Source of the DNA: CAVWSM01 sp963799425
GTDB lineage: Bacteria; Actinomycetota; Actinomycetes; Jiangellales; Jiangellaceae
Reading direction: 5' to 3'
Length of the DNA stretch: 64,000 bases
Assembly: GCA_963799425.1 (NCBI GenBank)
Contig: CAWCXA010000007.1
Location: 310,001-374,000, forward strand
Under the pieces are notes generated by a model. It was not told the origin of the DNA and ran no database searches. It saw only the letters and a program-made list of their open reading frames with translations. Shown in pieces: positions 7,095-15,329 of the stretch; the first letter of the stretch is position 1, and the number at the start of each line of letters is the position of its first letter. The position numbers and the translations under genes are program-made.

Positions 7095-8903
7095 CTACCG
7101 ATGATCTGATGCTCGGTCAGTGTTCACCTCGTCGACCGGACGACGATCCGGCGCCCGTTGAGGTTCCAGATCATCGACCAGCTCGTTGAGCTGAACGTCA
7201 TCGCCCATGCTAGGCGGCGGCACCACGGTGGGCCTCCTGCCACGCACGTGGCGTCCATCTCCCCCCGAGCGGGACATTCGCTTGGCCAAGATCTCCAGCA
7301 CGTCGGTGAACGCGTAGAGCCGGGTGGCGACTGCCAGCAGCCCGTAGGCGACCAGCCCCAAAATCGCCGCGATCGCCGCCAGCGCGAGCTGGCCGACCCG
7401 CGAGCCGCCCAGGATGGAGTCGCCGAGCCGGACGATGCCGACCGCGAGAGCGGCGGCCGGGACCCCGGCGAGAAGGATGCGCGTGAGCAGCAACGGCAGC
7501 CCCAGCCGCAGCTCCGGCAGGTAGCGGCGCCGGAGCAACAGGACGAACAGCGTGCCACCGACGATGTAGGCCGCGCTCCACGCCAGGCCAACGGCGACCG
7601 CGGTCTCCTGGGTGTCGAAGACGCTCGTGAGCGCCAGCGCGGCCCCCACGTTGACCGCCGCGAGCACGATCTGGGCGAAGAACGGCGTGCGCGTGTCCTC
7701 GAAGGCATAGAAGCCGCGCAACACCAGGAAGTGCACGGTGAAGGCGACCAGGCCAGGGAGGAGGACGACCAGCGTCTGGGCAGTCGTCTCGGTGCCACCT
7801 CGCGCTGCACCCCAGCTGAACATGCCGTAGACGAGTGGCTCGGCAACCACGGCGAGCATCAGGGTGATTGGGGCGATAACCGCGATGCACGTACGGATTG
7901 TGCCGCTGAGCTGTTCGGTGACGCGGTCGGTGCGCTGGTCACTGACGTCGGCGCTGATGCTGGGTAGCAGCGCCGTCGCGAGTGAGACGGTGATGACGGC
8001 GTGCGGCACCAGCACAAGCAGCTGCGCCGTGCTGTAGACCGTGACACCGCCGGCCTGGGCCACTTCGCCGGACGCCTGGGACGCGGTGGCCGAGCTCAGC
8101 AGCCGCACGATCACCACGTAGGCGAGCTGGTTGACGACGACGAACAGAGTGGTCCACAGCCCCAGCCGAGCCACCTTGCCCAGGCCGACCCCGCGCAGGT
8201 CGCGCCGGAATCTCAGCCGCAGCCCCGCCCGTCGAAGCACCGGCAGCAGGATCAGTGCCTGGACCGCCACGCCAACCGTCGACCCCAGGCCCAGCCACGC
8301 CACCTCGCCGTCGGTGAACGTGCTGCCCTCCTTGTGACCCTCTAGGAGGAGGTACGAGCCGAAGACCCCGATCACCACGAGGTTGTTGAGCACGGGGGAC
8401 CACATGAACGGCCCGAAGTTGTTGCGGGCGTTGAGCATCATGCCCAGCAGTACGTAGAGACCGAGGAAGAACAGCTGGGGGAGGCAGAACCGCGAGAACG
8501 CCACCATGGCGTCGAACTGGGCTGCCAGATCGGGCTCCAGCCACCTGTCCGAGACATAGAGCCTGAGCAGCCACGGCGCCGCCACGACCGCAAGCACGGT
8601 CGCGACGAACAACACGAGGATGACCGCAGTGAAGACCCGTTGCGAGTAGGCCTCGCCCTGATCGGCGTCGCGCTTGATCGACCGTACGAGCTGTGGCACC
8701 AGGACGCTGTTGAGCACGCCGCCGGCGACCAACGCGTACATCGCGAAAGGGATTGTGTTGGCGATGTTGAAGATGTCGGCGGCGGCGACGCCGAGACCGA
8801 GCGTCGCAGCGATAACTGTCGCCCGCAGGAACCCGGTGGCCCGGGAGGTGAGTGTGCCCGCGGCCATCACGGCGCTGGACCGGACGATGCTCTCGCCCCT
8901 CAC
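7095..8903 (-). CDS. murJ: Lipid II flippase MurJ (MviN)
   Basis: A 602-aa polytopic membrane protein of the MOP superfamily that moves lipid II across the membrane for peptidoglycan synthesis. It opens with SSAVMAAGTLTSRATGFLR, typical of MurJ, and shows about 14 hydrophobic segments. A cytoplasmic tail of about 70 residues (from DVLEILAKRM) replaces the pseudokinase fusion seen in mycobacteria. GTG at 8903 overlaps the stop of the DUF6049-type gene (GTGA). In MurJ of other bacteria arginines in the central cavity are essential; several conserved arginines are present but I did not align them. Confidence 0.93.
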   Translation of the reverse strand: MRGESIVRSSAVMAAGTLTSRATGFLRATVIAATLGLGVAAADIFNIANTIPFAMYALVAGGVLNSVLVPQLVRSIKRDADQGEAYSQRVFTAVILVLFVATVLAVVAAPWLLRLYVSDRWLEPDLAAQFDAMVAFSRFCLPQLFFLGLYVLLGMMLNARNNFGPFMWSPVLNNLVVIGVFGSYLLLEGHKEGSTFTDGEVAWLGLGSTVGVAVQALILLPVLRRAGLRLRFRRDLRGVGLGKVARLGLWTTLFVVVNQLAYVVIVRLLSSATASQASGEVAQAGGVTVYSTAQLLVLVPHAVITVSLATALLPSISADVSDQRTDRVTEQLSGTIRTCIAVIAPITLMLAVVAEPLVYGMFSWGAARGGTETTAQTLVVLLPGLVAFTVHFLVLRGFYAFEDTRTPFFAQIVLAAVNVGAALALTSVFDTQETAVAVGLAWSAAYIVGGTLFVLLLRRRYLPELRLGLPLLLTRILLAGVPAAALAVGIVRLGDSILGGSRVGQLALAAIAAILGLVAYGLLAVATRLYAFTDVLEILAKRMSRSGGDGRHVRGRRPTVVPPPSMGDDVQLNELVDDLEPQRAPDRRPVDEVNTDRASDHR

Positions 8904-11128
8904 CCGACCTCCTCGCGTTGTCTCCGGTCTGGCGCCTGATGGCTGGCGGCAGGGAGCTGGCGCTCCTCGACAGGAGACCCGCTCGCCCTGCCGCGCGCGT
9001 CGCGGCGAGCCGTGCGCACACGCCGGATGATGCGGAAACTGGCCGCCGCGAACAAGAGCACGGCCGCCCCGCCCACGATGAACCAGCTGAACGTGTCGTA
9101 GTTGGTCGCCACGATCTCAAACCGGTGCGCTGCGCCAAACGGCTCGCCACTGGGTGTCTGGAGGCTCACGGTCACGGGCACCCGGCCGTTGGCGGTGGCT
9201 GTCGCCTCGACGGCGACCTGGGCTTTGCCTCCGCCCGGCACCTCGACGAGCTCCCCGTCTGCGACCTCAAGCCGATCGGGGTTGCTGGACTCGAAGTGCA
9301 GCCGGACCTGCACCGGCACCGGAAGCGCGTTGGACACCTCGACGGGGAACCGTCCGCTGTTGCTCGATAGGCGCAGTTGCTCAGGAACGACAACGCTGAT
9401 CTGCTGCAAGCCGCTGGACACACCCTGGCCGACCACCGCTAGATAGCCGGGCCCGCCATCGCTGTTGCGCCAAGCGCTGGATACCCCGCGCAGGAGCGCC
9501 TCGTCGTGCGCGGCTCGTTGCTCATCGGGCTCGACGAGCACCGAGTCGAACCGGTCTAGCTCCGTGCGCAGCGCTGCGGCGGCGTCGACCTGCGCCCTGC
9601 TGATCTCGGCGGCTTCGTCGGCAGCGGTGTAGTCGAGCGTGACCTCCGGCGTCGGGGCGTCAGACGTCGGTGTCGGCACGGGCGCGGCGGCGATCCACGG
9701 GGTGCTCGTCCACGCGTGTACCAGGGCCGACAGGGCATCGGGGTCGGGCGACCACCGGTGGCCAGGCAGGCCGAGCAGTGCAGGAGGCGTGGTCTCTTCC
9801 CTACGGGCCGCAAACGCCACCATCGCGGTCTCGGCGAGCAGAGATTGGCGGGCGGCGATCCCCGTGTCTAGCTGCTCGGTGGCGGAGAGGGCCGCGTCCA
9901 GCCCCGGGTCGCTGAGCAGAACATCGAGGTCACCGGCTTCGGTGCCGAGTCGCGTCGCGGGGGAGGTCGCCGACGCAGCAGGTATCTCCTCGACGGCATC
10001 GCCGGACAGGACGATAGTGCGCGCACCCGCGACGGCGACCGCATCGGCGGTCTCATCGTCGAGGGCACCGGCCACAGGGGCCACAACTCCGGGCACGACC
10101 GTGGGCCCGTCCCCGGTGCCCCCTGCGAGGACGGATCCGACTGCCTCGTCGGTCGCGCTGATGGCGCTCACGGCGGGGGAGTCAGCTCCCTCCGCACGAA
10201 CGACAGCGACCAGATCGGTGTCGGCGTACGGGAGCGCGGCAACCCATGCGTCGTCGGCGATCGTCTCGCGCAGCGTCGCCAGCCAGTCGGCCGCGGCATC
10301 ACCACCGGGGCCAGGCACCGAGGCACCGGCTGCGTTGCGCAGCTCGTAACCGTCGGCCATCTCCGACACGGTCGCCAGCAGATCGGGATCGATCGACCAT
10401 CCCACCGGCCACGCCGCAGCCGACGTCAACAGCTGGCCGAGTCGACCGTCGGATTCGAGCTCGTCCGCCAGATGGTCGTCGATCAACCGCCCGTCGGGCA
10501 GCAGCGACGGCGTGCTGCTGAGCGGCCACAGGAAGCTCACCGGCACCTGAGGCAGCGGGTCGGTGTCGAGGTAGGGCAGGACGGTGCGCTGCGCAGCCAC
10601 GGTGTTGCGTGACCCGTCCGAAGTCGTGGCGCTGACATCGACGCCGACGACGTACACGCCCGCATCGGACAGCCGGAGGTCGTCCACCGGCACCGTGAGG
10701 GTGAACGGCTGGCTGTTGCCAGGCTCGAGGTCACCGATCGGCACGAAGTGAGTGACGTCACGGCGACCGACGCGGAACTCTTCGTCCGCGGCGACGCGCC
10801 GGACGTCATCACGGTCCTCGAGAGCGTCGCGACTGTGGCGCAGGGTCACGTTGGCCCGGCCCAGCGGTTCACTGCCGCTGTTGGTCACCTCACCGGCAAG
10901 GATCAGGTCGGTGCCGTCGACAAGGTACGACGACGTCGTCGGCGCAAGCTCGACCGTGGCCTGCGGCTCGCTCGACGCGCTCGGGGAGCTCGACGAGGGG
11001 GTCGTCGGGGCCGCCCCGCTCGGCGCTGTGCCGAGCACCAAAGCCGCGCCCGCGAGCACAGCCGTCACTGCGCCCCACCACGCTGTCCGGCTGCCGCGAG
11101 CGCGCAGGGAGGACCTCAGGCGCGGCAT
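8900..11128 (-). CDS. Large secreted membrane-anchored protein, DUF6049/Rv3909 family
   Basis: A 742-aa protein with an N-terminal signal sequence (AVTAVLAGAALVLGTAPSGA), a long extracellular region with Ig-like beta domains near each end (VELAPTTSSYLVDGTDL and VSNALPVPVQVRLHFE) and a C-terminal membrane helix (SWFIVGGAAVLLFAAASFRI) followed by a basic tail. It is the first gene of the murJ-pseudokinase-sigM-anti-sigma operon, as in other actinomycetes, which suggests a cell-envelope role; its biochemical function is unknown to me. It is probably leaderless: TACCCT lies six bases before the ATG. Confidence 0.85.
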   Translation of the reverse strand: MPRLRSSLRARGSRTAWWGAVTAVLAGAALVLGTAPSGAAPTTPSSSSPSASSEPQATVELAPTTSSYLVDGTDLILAGEVTNSGSEPLGRANVTLRHSRDALEDRDDVRRVAADEEFRVGRRDVTHFVPIGDLEPGNSQPFTLTVPVDDLRLSDAGVYVVGVDVSATTSDGSRNTVAAQRTVLPYLDTDPLPQVPVSFLWPLSSTPSLLPDGRLIDDHLADELESDGRLGQLLTSAAAWPVGWSIDPDLLATVSEMADGYELRNAAGASVPGPGGDAAADWLATLRETIADDAWVAALPYADTDLVAVVRAEGADSPAVSAISATDEAVGSVLAGGTGDGPTVVPGVVAPVAGALDDETADAVAVAGARTIVLSGDAVEEIPAASATSPATRLGTEAGDLDVLLSDPGLDAALSATEQLDTGIAARQSLLAETAMVAFAARREETTPPALLGLPGHRWSPDPDALSALVHAWTSTPWIAAAPVPTPTSDAPTPEVTLDYTAADEAAEISRAQVDAAAALRTELDRFDSVLVEPDEQRAAHDEALLRGVSSAWRNSDGGPGYLAVVGQGVSSGLQQISVVVPEQLRLSSNSGRFPVEVSNALPVPVQVRLHFESSNPDRLEVADGELVEVPGGGKAQVAVEATATANGRVPVTVSLQTPSGEPFGAAHRFEIVATNYDTFSWFIVGGAAVLLFAAASFRIIRRVRTARRDARGRASGSPVEERQLPAASHQAPDRRQREEVG

Positions 11129-11134
11129 CCCACC

Positions 11135-11140
11135 AGGGTA
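11135..11140 (-). promoter_or_regulatory. -10 box of a leaderless promoter for the DUF6049-murJ-sigM operon
   Basis: TACCCT on the minus strand, six bases before the ATG at 11128, the usual spacing for transcription starting on the A of the start codon. No ribosome-binding site is present. A second TACCCT on the plus strand (11233-11238) lies nine bases before the pcnA GTG, so the 119-base gap probably holds two divergent promoters. Confidence 0.55.
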
Positions 11141-11247
11141 GTCGGAGCGTTACCCGGGCCAGGACAAGCCACGGAGCGGCGAACCGACGCACCGTTCTTC
11201 GGTGTGGAAGCGAGCGTGACCCAACAGGCCGCCTACCCTGGTACGTC

Positions 11248-12717
11248 GTGACCGCCCCCGCCGACCCGCCGCAGCGCCCGTCGATTGCCCGTGCCCAGGA
11301 GGCCGCCATCCGCGAGCTGCTGCGCGTGTCGCCGGTGATCGACACATTGGGTGAGCGGTTCGCGGCGGCCGGGCACGAGATCGCCCTGGTCGGCGGGTCC
11401 GTGCGCGACGCGCTGCTGGATCGGCTCGGCAACGACCTCGACTTCGCGACGTCGGCGCGGCCGGAGCAGACCAAGAAGCTGCTGTCCGGCTGGGCCGACT
11501 CGGTCTTCGACGTGGGGCAGGCGTTCGGGACGATTGGCGCGCGCAAGGGGCCGTTCCTCATCGAGATCACGACCTACCGGGCTGAGAGTTATGACCGTAC
11601 GAGTCGTAAGCCCGAGGTCACCTATGGCTCGACACTCGAGGGGGACCTCGTCCGCCGCGACTTCACGGTAAACGCCATGGCGGTGACGCTGCCGCCGCGC
11701 ACGTTCGTCGACCCGCATGGCGGTGTGGTCGACCTGGCCATGGGAGTGCTGCGGACGCCGGGCACGCCGGAGTCCTCGTTCGAGGACGACCCGTTGCGCA
11801 TGATGCGCGCGGCACGGTTCGCGGCACAGCTTGGCTTCGAGGTGGCGCCGGAGGTTGTGACCGCGATCACGGAGATGGCCGACCGCATCGAGATCGTCTC
11901 GGCGGAGCGCGTGCGCGATGAGTTGGCCAAGCTCGTCCTCGCTCCGGACCCGCGGCGGGGGCTGGCCTTGCTCGTCGATACCGGTCTTGCCGATCGGGTT
12001 GTGCCGGAGCTGCCGGCGTTGCAGCTGGAGATCGACGAGCACAATCCGCACAAGGACGTCTACCAGCACTCGTTGACTGTGCTGGAGCAGGCCATCGAGC
12101 TGGAGACGCGGCTCGACGGTGGGGGACCCGATCTGGTGACGCGGCTGGCCGCCTTGTTGCACGACATCGGCAAGCCGGCCACCCGGCGGTTCGAGCCGGG
12201 TGGCGGTGTCTCGTTCCACCATCACGAGGTGGTGGGAGCCAAGCTCGCCCGGCGGCGGCTGGGTGGGCTTCGATTTCCCAAGCAGGTCGTCGACGACGTG
12301 TCCGAGCTGGTGCGGCTGCACCTGCGGTTCCACGGCTATGCGACCGGCGAATGGACCGACTCGGCGGTGCGCCGCTATGTCACCGACGCCGGCCCTCTGC
12401 TGTCGCGCCTGCACATCCTGACGCGGGCCGACTCGACGACACGCAACCGCCGGCGGGCCGAGGCATTGCAACGGCAGTACGACCACCTCGAGGAGCGCAT
12501 CGCTGTGCTCGCCGAGCGGGAAGCGCTCGACGCGATCCGCCCCGACCTCGACGGCAACGCGATCATGGCGATCCTGGGTATCAAGCCAGGCCCGCTCGTG
12601 GGCAAGGCCTACAAGCACATGCTGGAGGTCCGGCTCGACCAGGGCCCGCTCGCGCACGACGAGGCCGTCGGCGAGCTCACTCGCTGGTGGGCCGAGCAGG
12701 GCTCTCCGACCGCCTGA
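11248..12717 (+). CDS. pcnA: CCA tRNA nucleotidyltransferase
   Basis: A 489-aa class II nucleotidyltransferase that adds or repairs the 3'-CCA end of tRNA. The polymerase head has LVGGSVRDALL, the metal-binding DLDFAT and the conserved VRRDFTVNAMAV. The RNA- and nucleotide-binding domain follows (FEDDPLRMMRAARFAAQLGF), and then an HD domain (LLHDIGKPATR) with probable phosphohydrolase activity. The GTG at 11248 follows TACCCT by nine bases with no clear ribosome-binding site, so it may be leaderless. The NUDIX gene that sits between pcnA and the DUF6049-type gene in Mycobacterium is absent here. Confidence 0.95.
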   Translation: MTAPADPPQRPSIARAQEAAIRELLRVSPVIDTLGERFAAAGHEIALVGGSVRDALLDRLGNDLDFATSARPEQTKKLLSGWADSVFDVGQAFGTIGARKGPFLIEITTYRAESYDRTSRKPEVTYGSTLEGDLVRRDFTVNAMAVTLPPRTFVDPHGGVVDLAMGVLRTPGTPESSFEDDPLRMMRAARFAAQLGFEVAPEVVTAITEMADRIEIVSAERVRDELAKLVLAPDPRRGLALLVDTGLADRVVPELPALQLEIDEHNPHKDVYQHSLTVLEQAIELETRLDGGGPDLVTRLAALLHDIGKPATRRFEPGGGVSFHHHEVVGAKLARRRLGGLRFPKQVVDDVSELVRLHLRFHGYATGEWTDSAVRRYVTDAGPLLSRLHILTRADSTTRNRRRAEALQRQYDHLEERIAVLAEREALDAIRPDLDGNAIMAILGIKPGPLVGKAYKHMLEVRLDQGPLAHDEAVGELTRWWAEQGSPTA

Positions 12718-13975
12718 CATCGCGGCGGTAGGCGAGCGCCGCGCCGGCGTACAAGACCGCGAGCCCGGCGCCGACGACGTACGACTTTCCGTTCTCGGGC
12801 AGCAGCAATGCGCCGACCACCGCGGCAAGCACGAACATGACGTTGAACAACACGTCGTAGATGGCGAACACCCGGCCCCGGAAGTCGTCGTCGACGTGCG
12901 TCTGCACCAGGGTGTCGACGCAGATCTTCACGCCTTGTGCCGTGATCCCGACCAAGAACGCCGTGGCCCACAGCGCCCAGGACGTGAACAGCATCGCGGG
13001 GAAGATGCTCGCTCCGGCGGCCAGCAGCAACAGCCCGACGATCCACTGGTCGATGCCGTAGCGGCGCGTGCCGATCGGTGTCAGGAAAGCCGCGAGGGCA
13101 AAGCCGACGCCTGACAAGGTGATGACTGTCGCGAGGCCGGTCAGCCCGGCGTCGGTGTCGGCCGGGTCGTTGAGGTAGTTGCGGAACAGCAGCAGGGACA
13201 TGATCACCATGAGCCCGTAGGCAAACCGGCTCACCCCGATCACCGCCAACGCCCGAGCCGCGGTGTGCCGCTCGTGCAGATGGCGCACACCGGACACCAG
13301 GTCGCGCAGCACGCCGCTCACCGCGTGGTGGAAGCTGGCCACGATCGGGTGGTCCGGCCCGAGCAACCGCGGCGGAATGCGGAGCGCGAGCAGCGCCGCC
13401 ACGAGGTAGCACGCGCCCGCGAAGGCATAGACCGGCGTGACGGTCGACGCCGCCTCCCGTACGACGAACCCGGCGCCTGCGCCTAGCAGCGCGGCGGCGG
13501 TGCCGCAGGTCGGCGACACAGCGTTCGCCATCACCAGCTCGTGCGCCGGCACTACGTGCGGCAGCGACGCCCCCAGGCCGGCGAGGAAGAACCGGTTTAC
13601 CGACAGCGTGACCAGTGCGGTGGCATAGAACCAGACACCGGCCGAGTCGCCGGCCACAAGCAGTCCGAGCCCGACGAGCAGCGCCGTGCGTACGACGTTG
13701 GCCCACAGGAGCACCTCGCGGCGCTGCCACCGGTCGAGCAACACCCCGGCGAACGGGCCAACGACCGAGAACGGCAGCAGCAGGGTTGCCAGTGCTGCTG
13801 CTGCCGCGGGAGCGGTTGCCTGCCGCTCGGGCGAGAAGAACACGTACGCCGCGAAGCCGACCTGCAGCACGCCATCCCCGAACTGGGAGGTGAGCCGCAC
13901 GGCGAACAGCCGCCGGAAGTCCCGGCCCCGGAGGACTACTGCGAGGTCGGCAACGAAACCACCCTGACCAATCAC
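12677..13975 (-). CDS. MFS transporter
   Basis: A protein of about 432 aa with 11-12 hydrophobic segments. It resembles the MFS exporters that begin FRRLFAVRLTSQFGDGVLQVGFAAY and carry the loop motif GVLLDRWQRREVLLWANVVR between helices 2 and 3. The substrate is unknown. The start is uncertain: GTG 13975 gives the best N-terminus but lacks a good ribosome-binding site, and the next in-frame start (14044) would run into the GTPase gene upstream. Its last 41 bases overlap the 3' end of pcnA on the other strand. Confidence 0.8.
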   Translation of the reverse strand: MIGQGGFVADLAVVLRGRDFRRLFAVRLTSQFGDGVLQVGFAAYVFFSPERQATAPAAAAALATLLLPFSVVGPFAGVLLDRWQRREVLLWANVVRTALLVGLGLLVAGDSAGVWFYATALVTLSVNRFFLAGLGASLPHVVPAHELVMANAVSPTCGTAAALLGAGAGFVVREAASTVTPVYAFAGACYLVAALLALRIPPRLLGPDHPIVASFHHAVSGVLRDLVSGVRHLHERHTAARALAVIGVSRFAYGLMVIMSLLLFRNYLNDPADTDAGLTGLATVITLSGVGFALAAFLTPIGTRRYGIDQWIVGLLLLAAGASIFPAMLFTSWALWATAFLVGITAQGVKICVDTLVQTHVDDDFRGRVFAIYDVLFNVMFVLAAVVGALLLPENGKSYVVGAGLAVLYAGAALAYRRDVRRSESPARPTSE

Positions 13976-13988
13976 GGCATGTGACAGG

Positions 13989-14585
13989 TCAGGAGGGCGC
14001 TCCCGCGAGCTGCATCGCGTACTCCACGACTGTGATGAGCACATCCTTCACCGACTCGCGGTCGCGCGCATCACAGCTGAGAAATGGCACATGCTCGGGC
14101 AGCTGCAACGCCTCGCGTACGTCATCGAGGTCGTGGAGCAGTCGCCCGTCAAAGCAGTTGACGGCGACGACGAACGGTACGCCGCGCTGCTCGAAGTAGT
14201 CGATCGCACCGAAGCAGTCGGCCAGCCGACGAGTGTCGACGATCACGACTGCGCCAATGGCGCCGCGAGAGATGTCGTCCCACATGAACCAGAAACGGTT
14301 CTGTCCAGGCGTGCCGAACAGATAGAGCACCAGGTCGCTCTCGAGCGTGATGCGCCCGAAGTCCATGGCGACCGTGGTGGTGCGCTTCTGGGGGAGCAGC
14401 GACAAGTCGTCGACGTGCTCAGAAGCCTCTGTCATGAGCGCCTCGGTGCGCAGCGGCACGATCTCGCTCACGGTGCCGACGAGCGTGGTCTTACCGACGC
14501 CGAAGCCACCGGCCACGACAATCTTGACCGATAGCGCGTTCTCCGTGGCGTGCACGCCAGGCTGCTCAGAGCCGACGAAGGCCAT
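13989..14585 (-). CDS. Conservon GTPase (CvnD-type, Mgl-like small G protein)
   Basis: A 198-aa small GTPase. The P-loop is GGFGVGKTT; the switch-II region reads LFGTPGQNRF (G in place of the usual D of DTPG) and the base-recognition motif is NCFD where Ras-like proteins have NKxD. The unusual G3 and G4 motifs are shared by the ATP/GTP-binding proteins of Streptomyces conservons, as I recall them. It overlaps the DUF742 gene by 20 bases and is the last gene of a four-gene operon. Inferred role: output switch controlled by the roadblock and kinase partners. Confidence 0.9.
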   Translation of the reverse strand: MAFVGSEQPGVHATENALSVKIVVAGGFGVGKTTLVGTVSEIVPLRTEALMTEASEHVDDLSLLPQKRTTTVAMDFGRITLESDLVLYLFGTPGQNRFWFMWDDISRGAIGAVVIVDTRRLADCFGAIDYFEQRGVPFVVAVNCFDGRLLHDLDDVREALQLPEHVPFLSCDARDRESVKDVLITVVEYAMQLAGAPS

Positions 14586-14934
14586 CCCTCACCCTTTCCA
14601 AGACCGACAGGTCGCGTGCCACGCCCATCCCAATTCCGGCATCTGCGACAACGAGCATCCCCTCTGATGCGAGGTCCGCGACGAGAACGCGAGCCACACC
14701 GATGGGGACCTCGACGAGCGCCGCGACCTCCGCGATAGAGCGGGTTTCGACGGCGATGCGCAGGATGCGCTCTCGCTCAGGCTCGGGGTCGATGCCGTGT
14801 GCGCGGCCCCGAGGCGTGGTAGTTACCAGTGCTTCCAGCGCGATCTCGTGTACGGGCCGGGTCCGGCCACGCGTCGCGAGATACGGGCGTACGCGAGAGC
14901 GCCCGCTCCCCCCGAACACGCCGTCGGAACTCAC
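14566..14934 (-). CDS. Conservon DUF742 protein (CvnC-type)
   Basis: A 122-aa DUF742 protein. It shows the family start VRPYLATRGRTRP and then a helix-turn-helix-like C-terminal half (ETRSIAEVAALVEVPIGVARVLVADLASEGMLVV, ending LERVRDGLRRL). The GTG at 14934 overlaps the roadblock stop (GTGA). Its biochemical role in conservons is not settled; it is thought to work with the roadblock protein and GTPase in a membrane complex. Confidence 0.9.
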   Translation of the reverse strand: MSSDGVFGGSGRSRVRPYLATRGRTRPVHEIALEALVTTTPRGRAHGIDPEPERERILRIAVETRSIAEVAALVEVPIGVARVLVADLASEGMLVVADAGIGMGVARDLSVLERVRDGLRRL

Positions 14935-15329
14935 CGGACGCGAATAGTCGGGCTCACGACCAGCCCGACCCGCTCGACGAGAAGCGCCATCTCGTAGCCC
15001 ACCTGTCCCAGGTCGCAGTCGACGCCCGCCAAGACGGCAAGCTGGGCGCCGTCCGCAACCGCCATGACGAGCAGGAATCCGTCGGCCATCTCGACCAGCG
15101 TCTGGCGGACCTCGCCGGCCTGGAGGACCAGCGATGCGCCGACCGTGAGGCTGGCGAGGCCGGACACGATCGCGGCCAGCTGCTCGCCACGATCGCGCGG
15201 GAGCCCCCGCGTCGACGCCAGGAACAGGCCGTCGTTGGATACCACCACGGCGTGTGCCGCACCGGGGGCACGGTCGACGAACCTGTCGAGCAACCAACCG
15301 AGCTCGTCGGTGGGTGCTGTCGTCGTCAC
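14931..15329 (-). CDS. Conservon roadblock/LC7 protein (CvnB-type)
   Basis: A 132-aa roadblock/LC7 domain protein: LGWLLDRFVDRAPGAAHAVVVSNDGLFLA starts the fold and FLLVMAVADGAQLAVLAG forms the last strands. Such proteins act as regulators (GAP-like or scaffold) of the adjacent small GTPase. GTG at 15329 overlaps the kinase stop by four bases and the downstream DUF742 gene also overlaps by four, so the set is strongly coupled. Confidence 0.92.
   Translation of the reverse strand: MTTTAPTDELGWLLDRFVDRAPGAAHAVVVSNDGLFLASTRGLPRDRGEQLAAIVSGLASLTVGASLVLQAGEVRQTLVEMADGFLLVMAVADGAQLAVLAGVDCDLGQVGYEMALLVERVGLVVSPTIRVR

Noticed and set aside
11233..12828. Long open frame of 531 codons on the minus strand over pcnA
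   Set aside because: It lies antisense to a clear CCA-adding enzyme; its protein is a low-complexity Arg/His/Gln mixture typical of the mirror frame in high-GC DNA.
13989..14044. MFS transporter start at 14044
   Set aside because: It would extend 56 bases into the conserved C-terminal codons of the GTPase and adds Cys/Ser/Arg-rich residues with no family resemblance.
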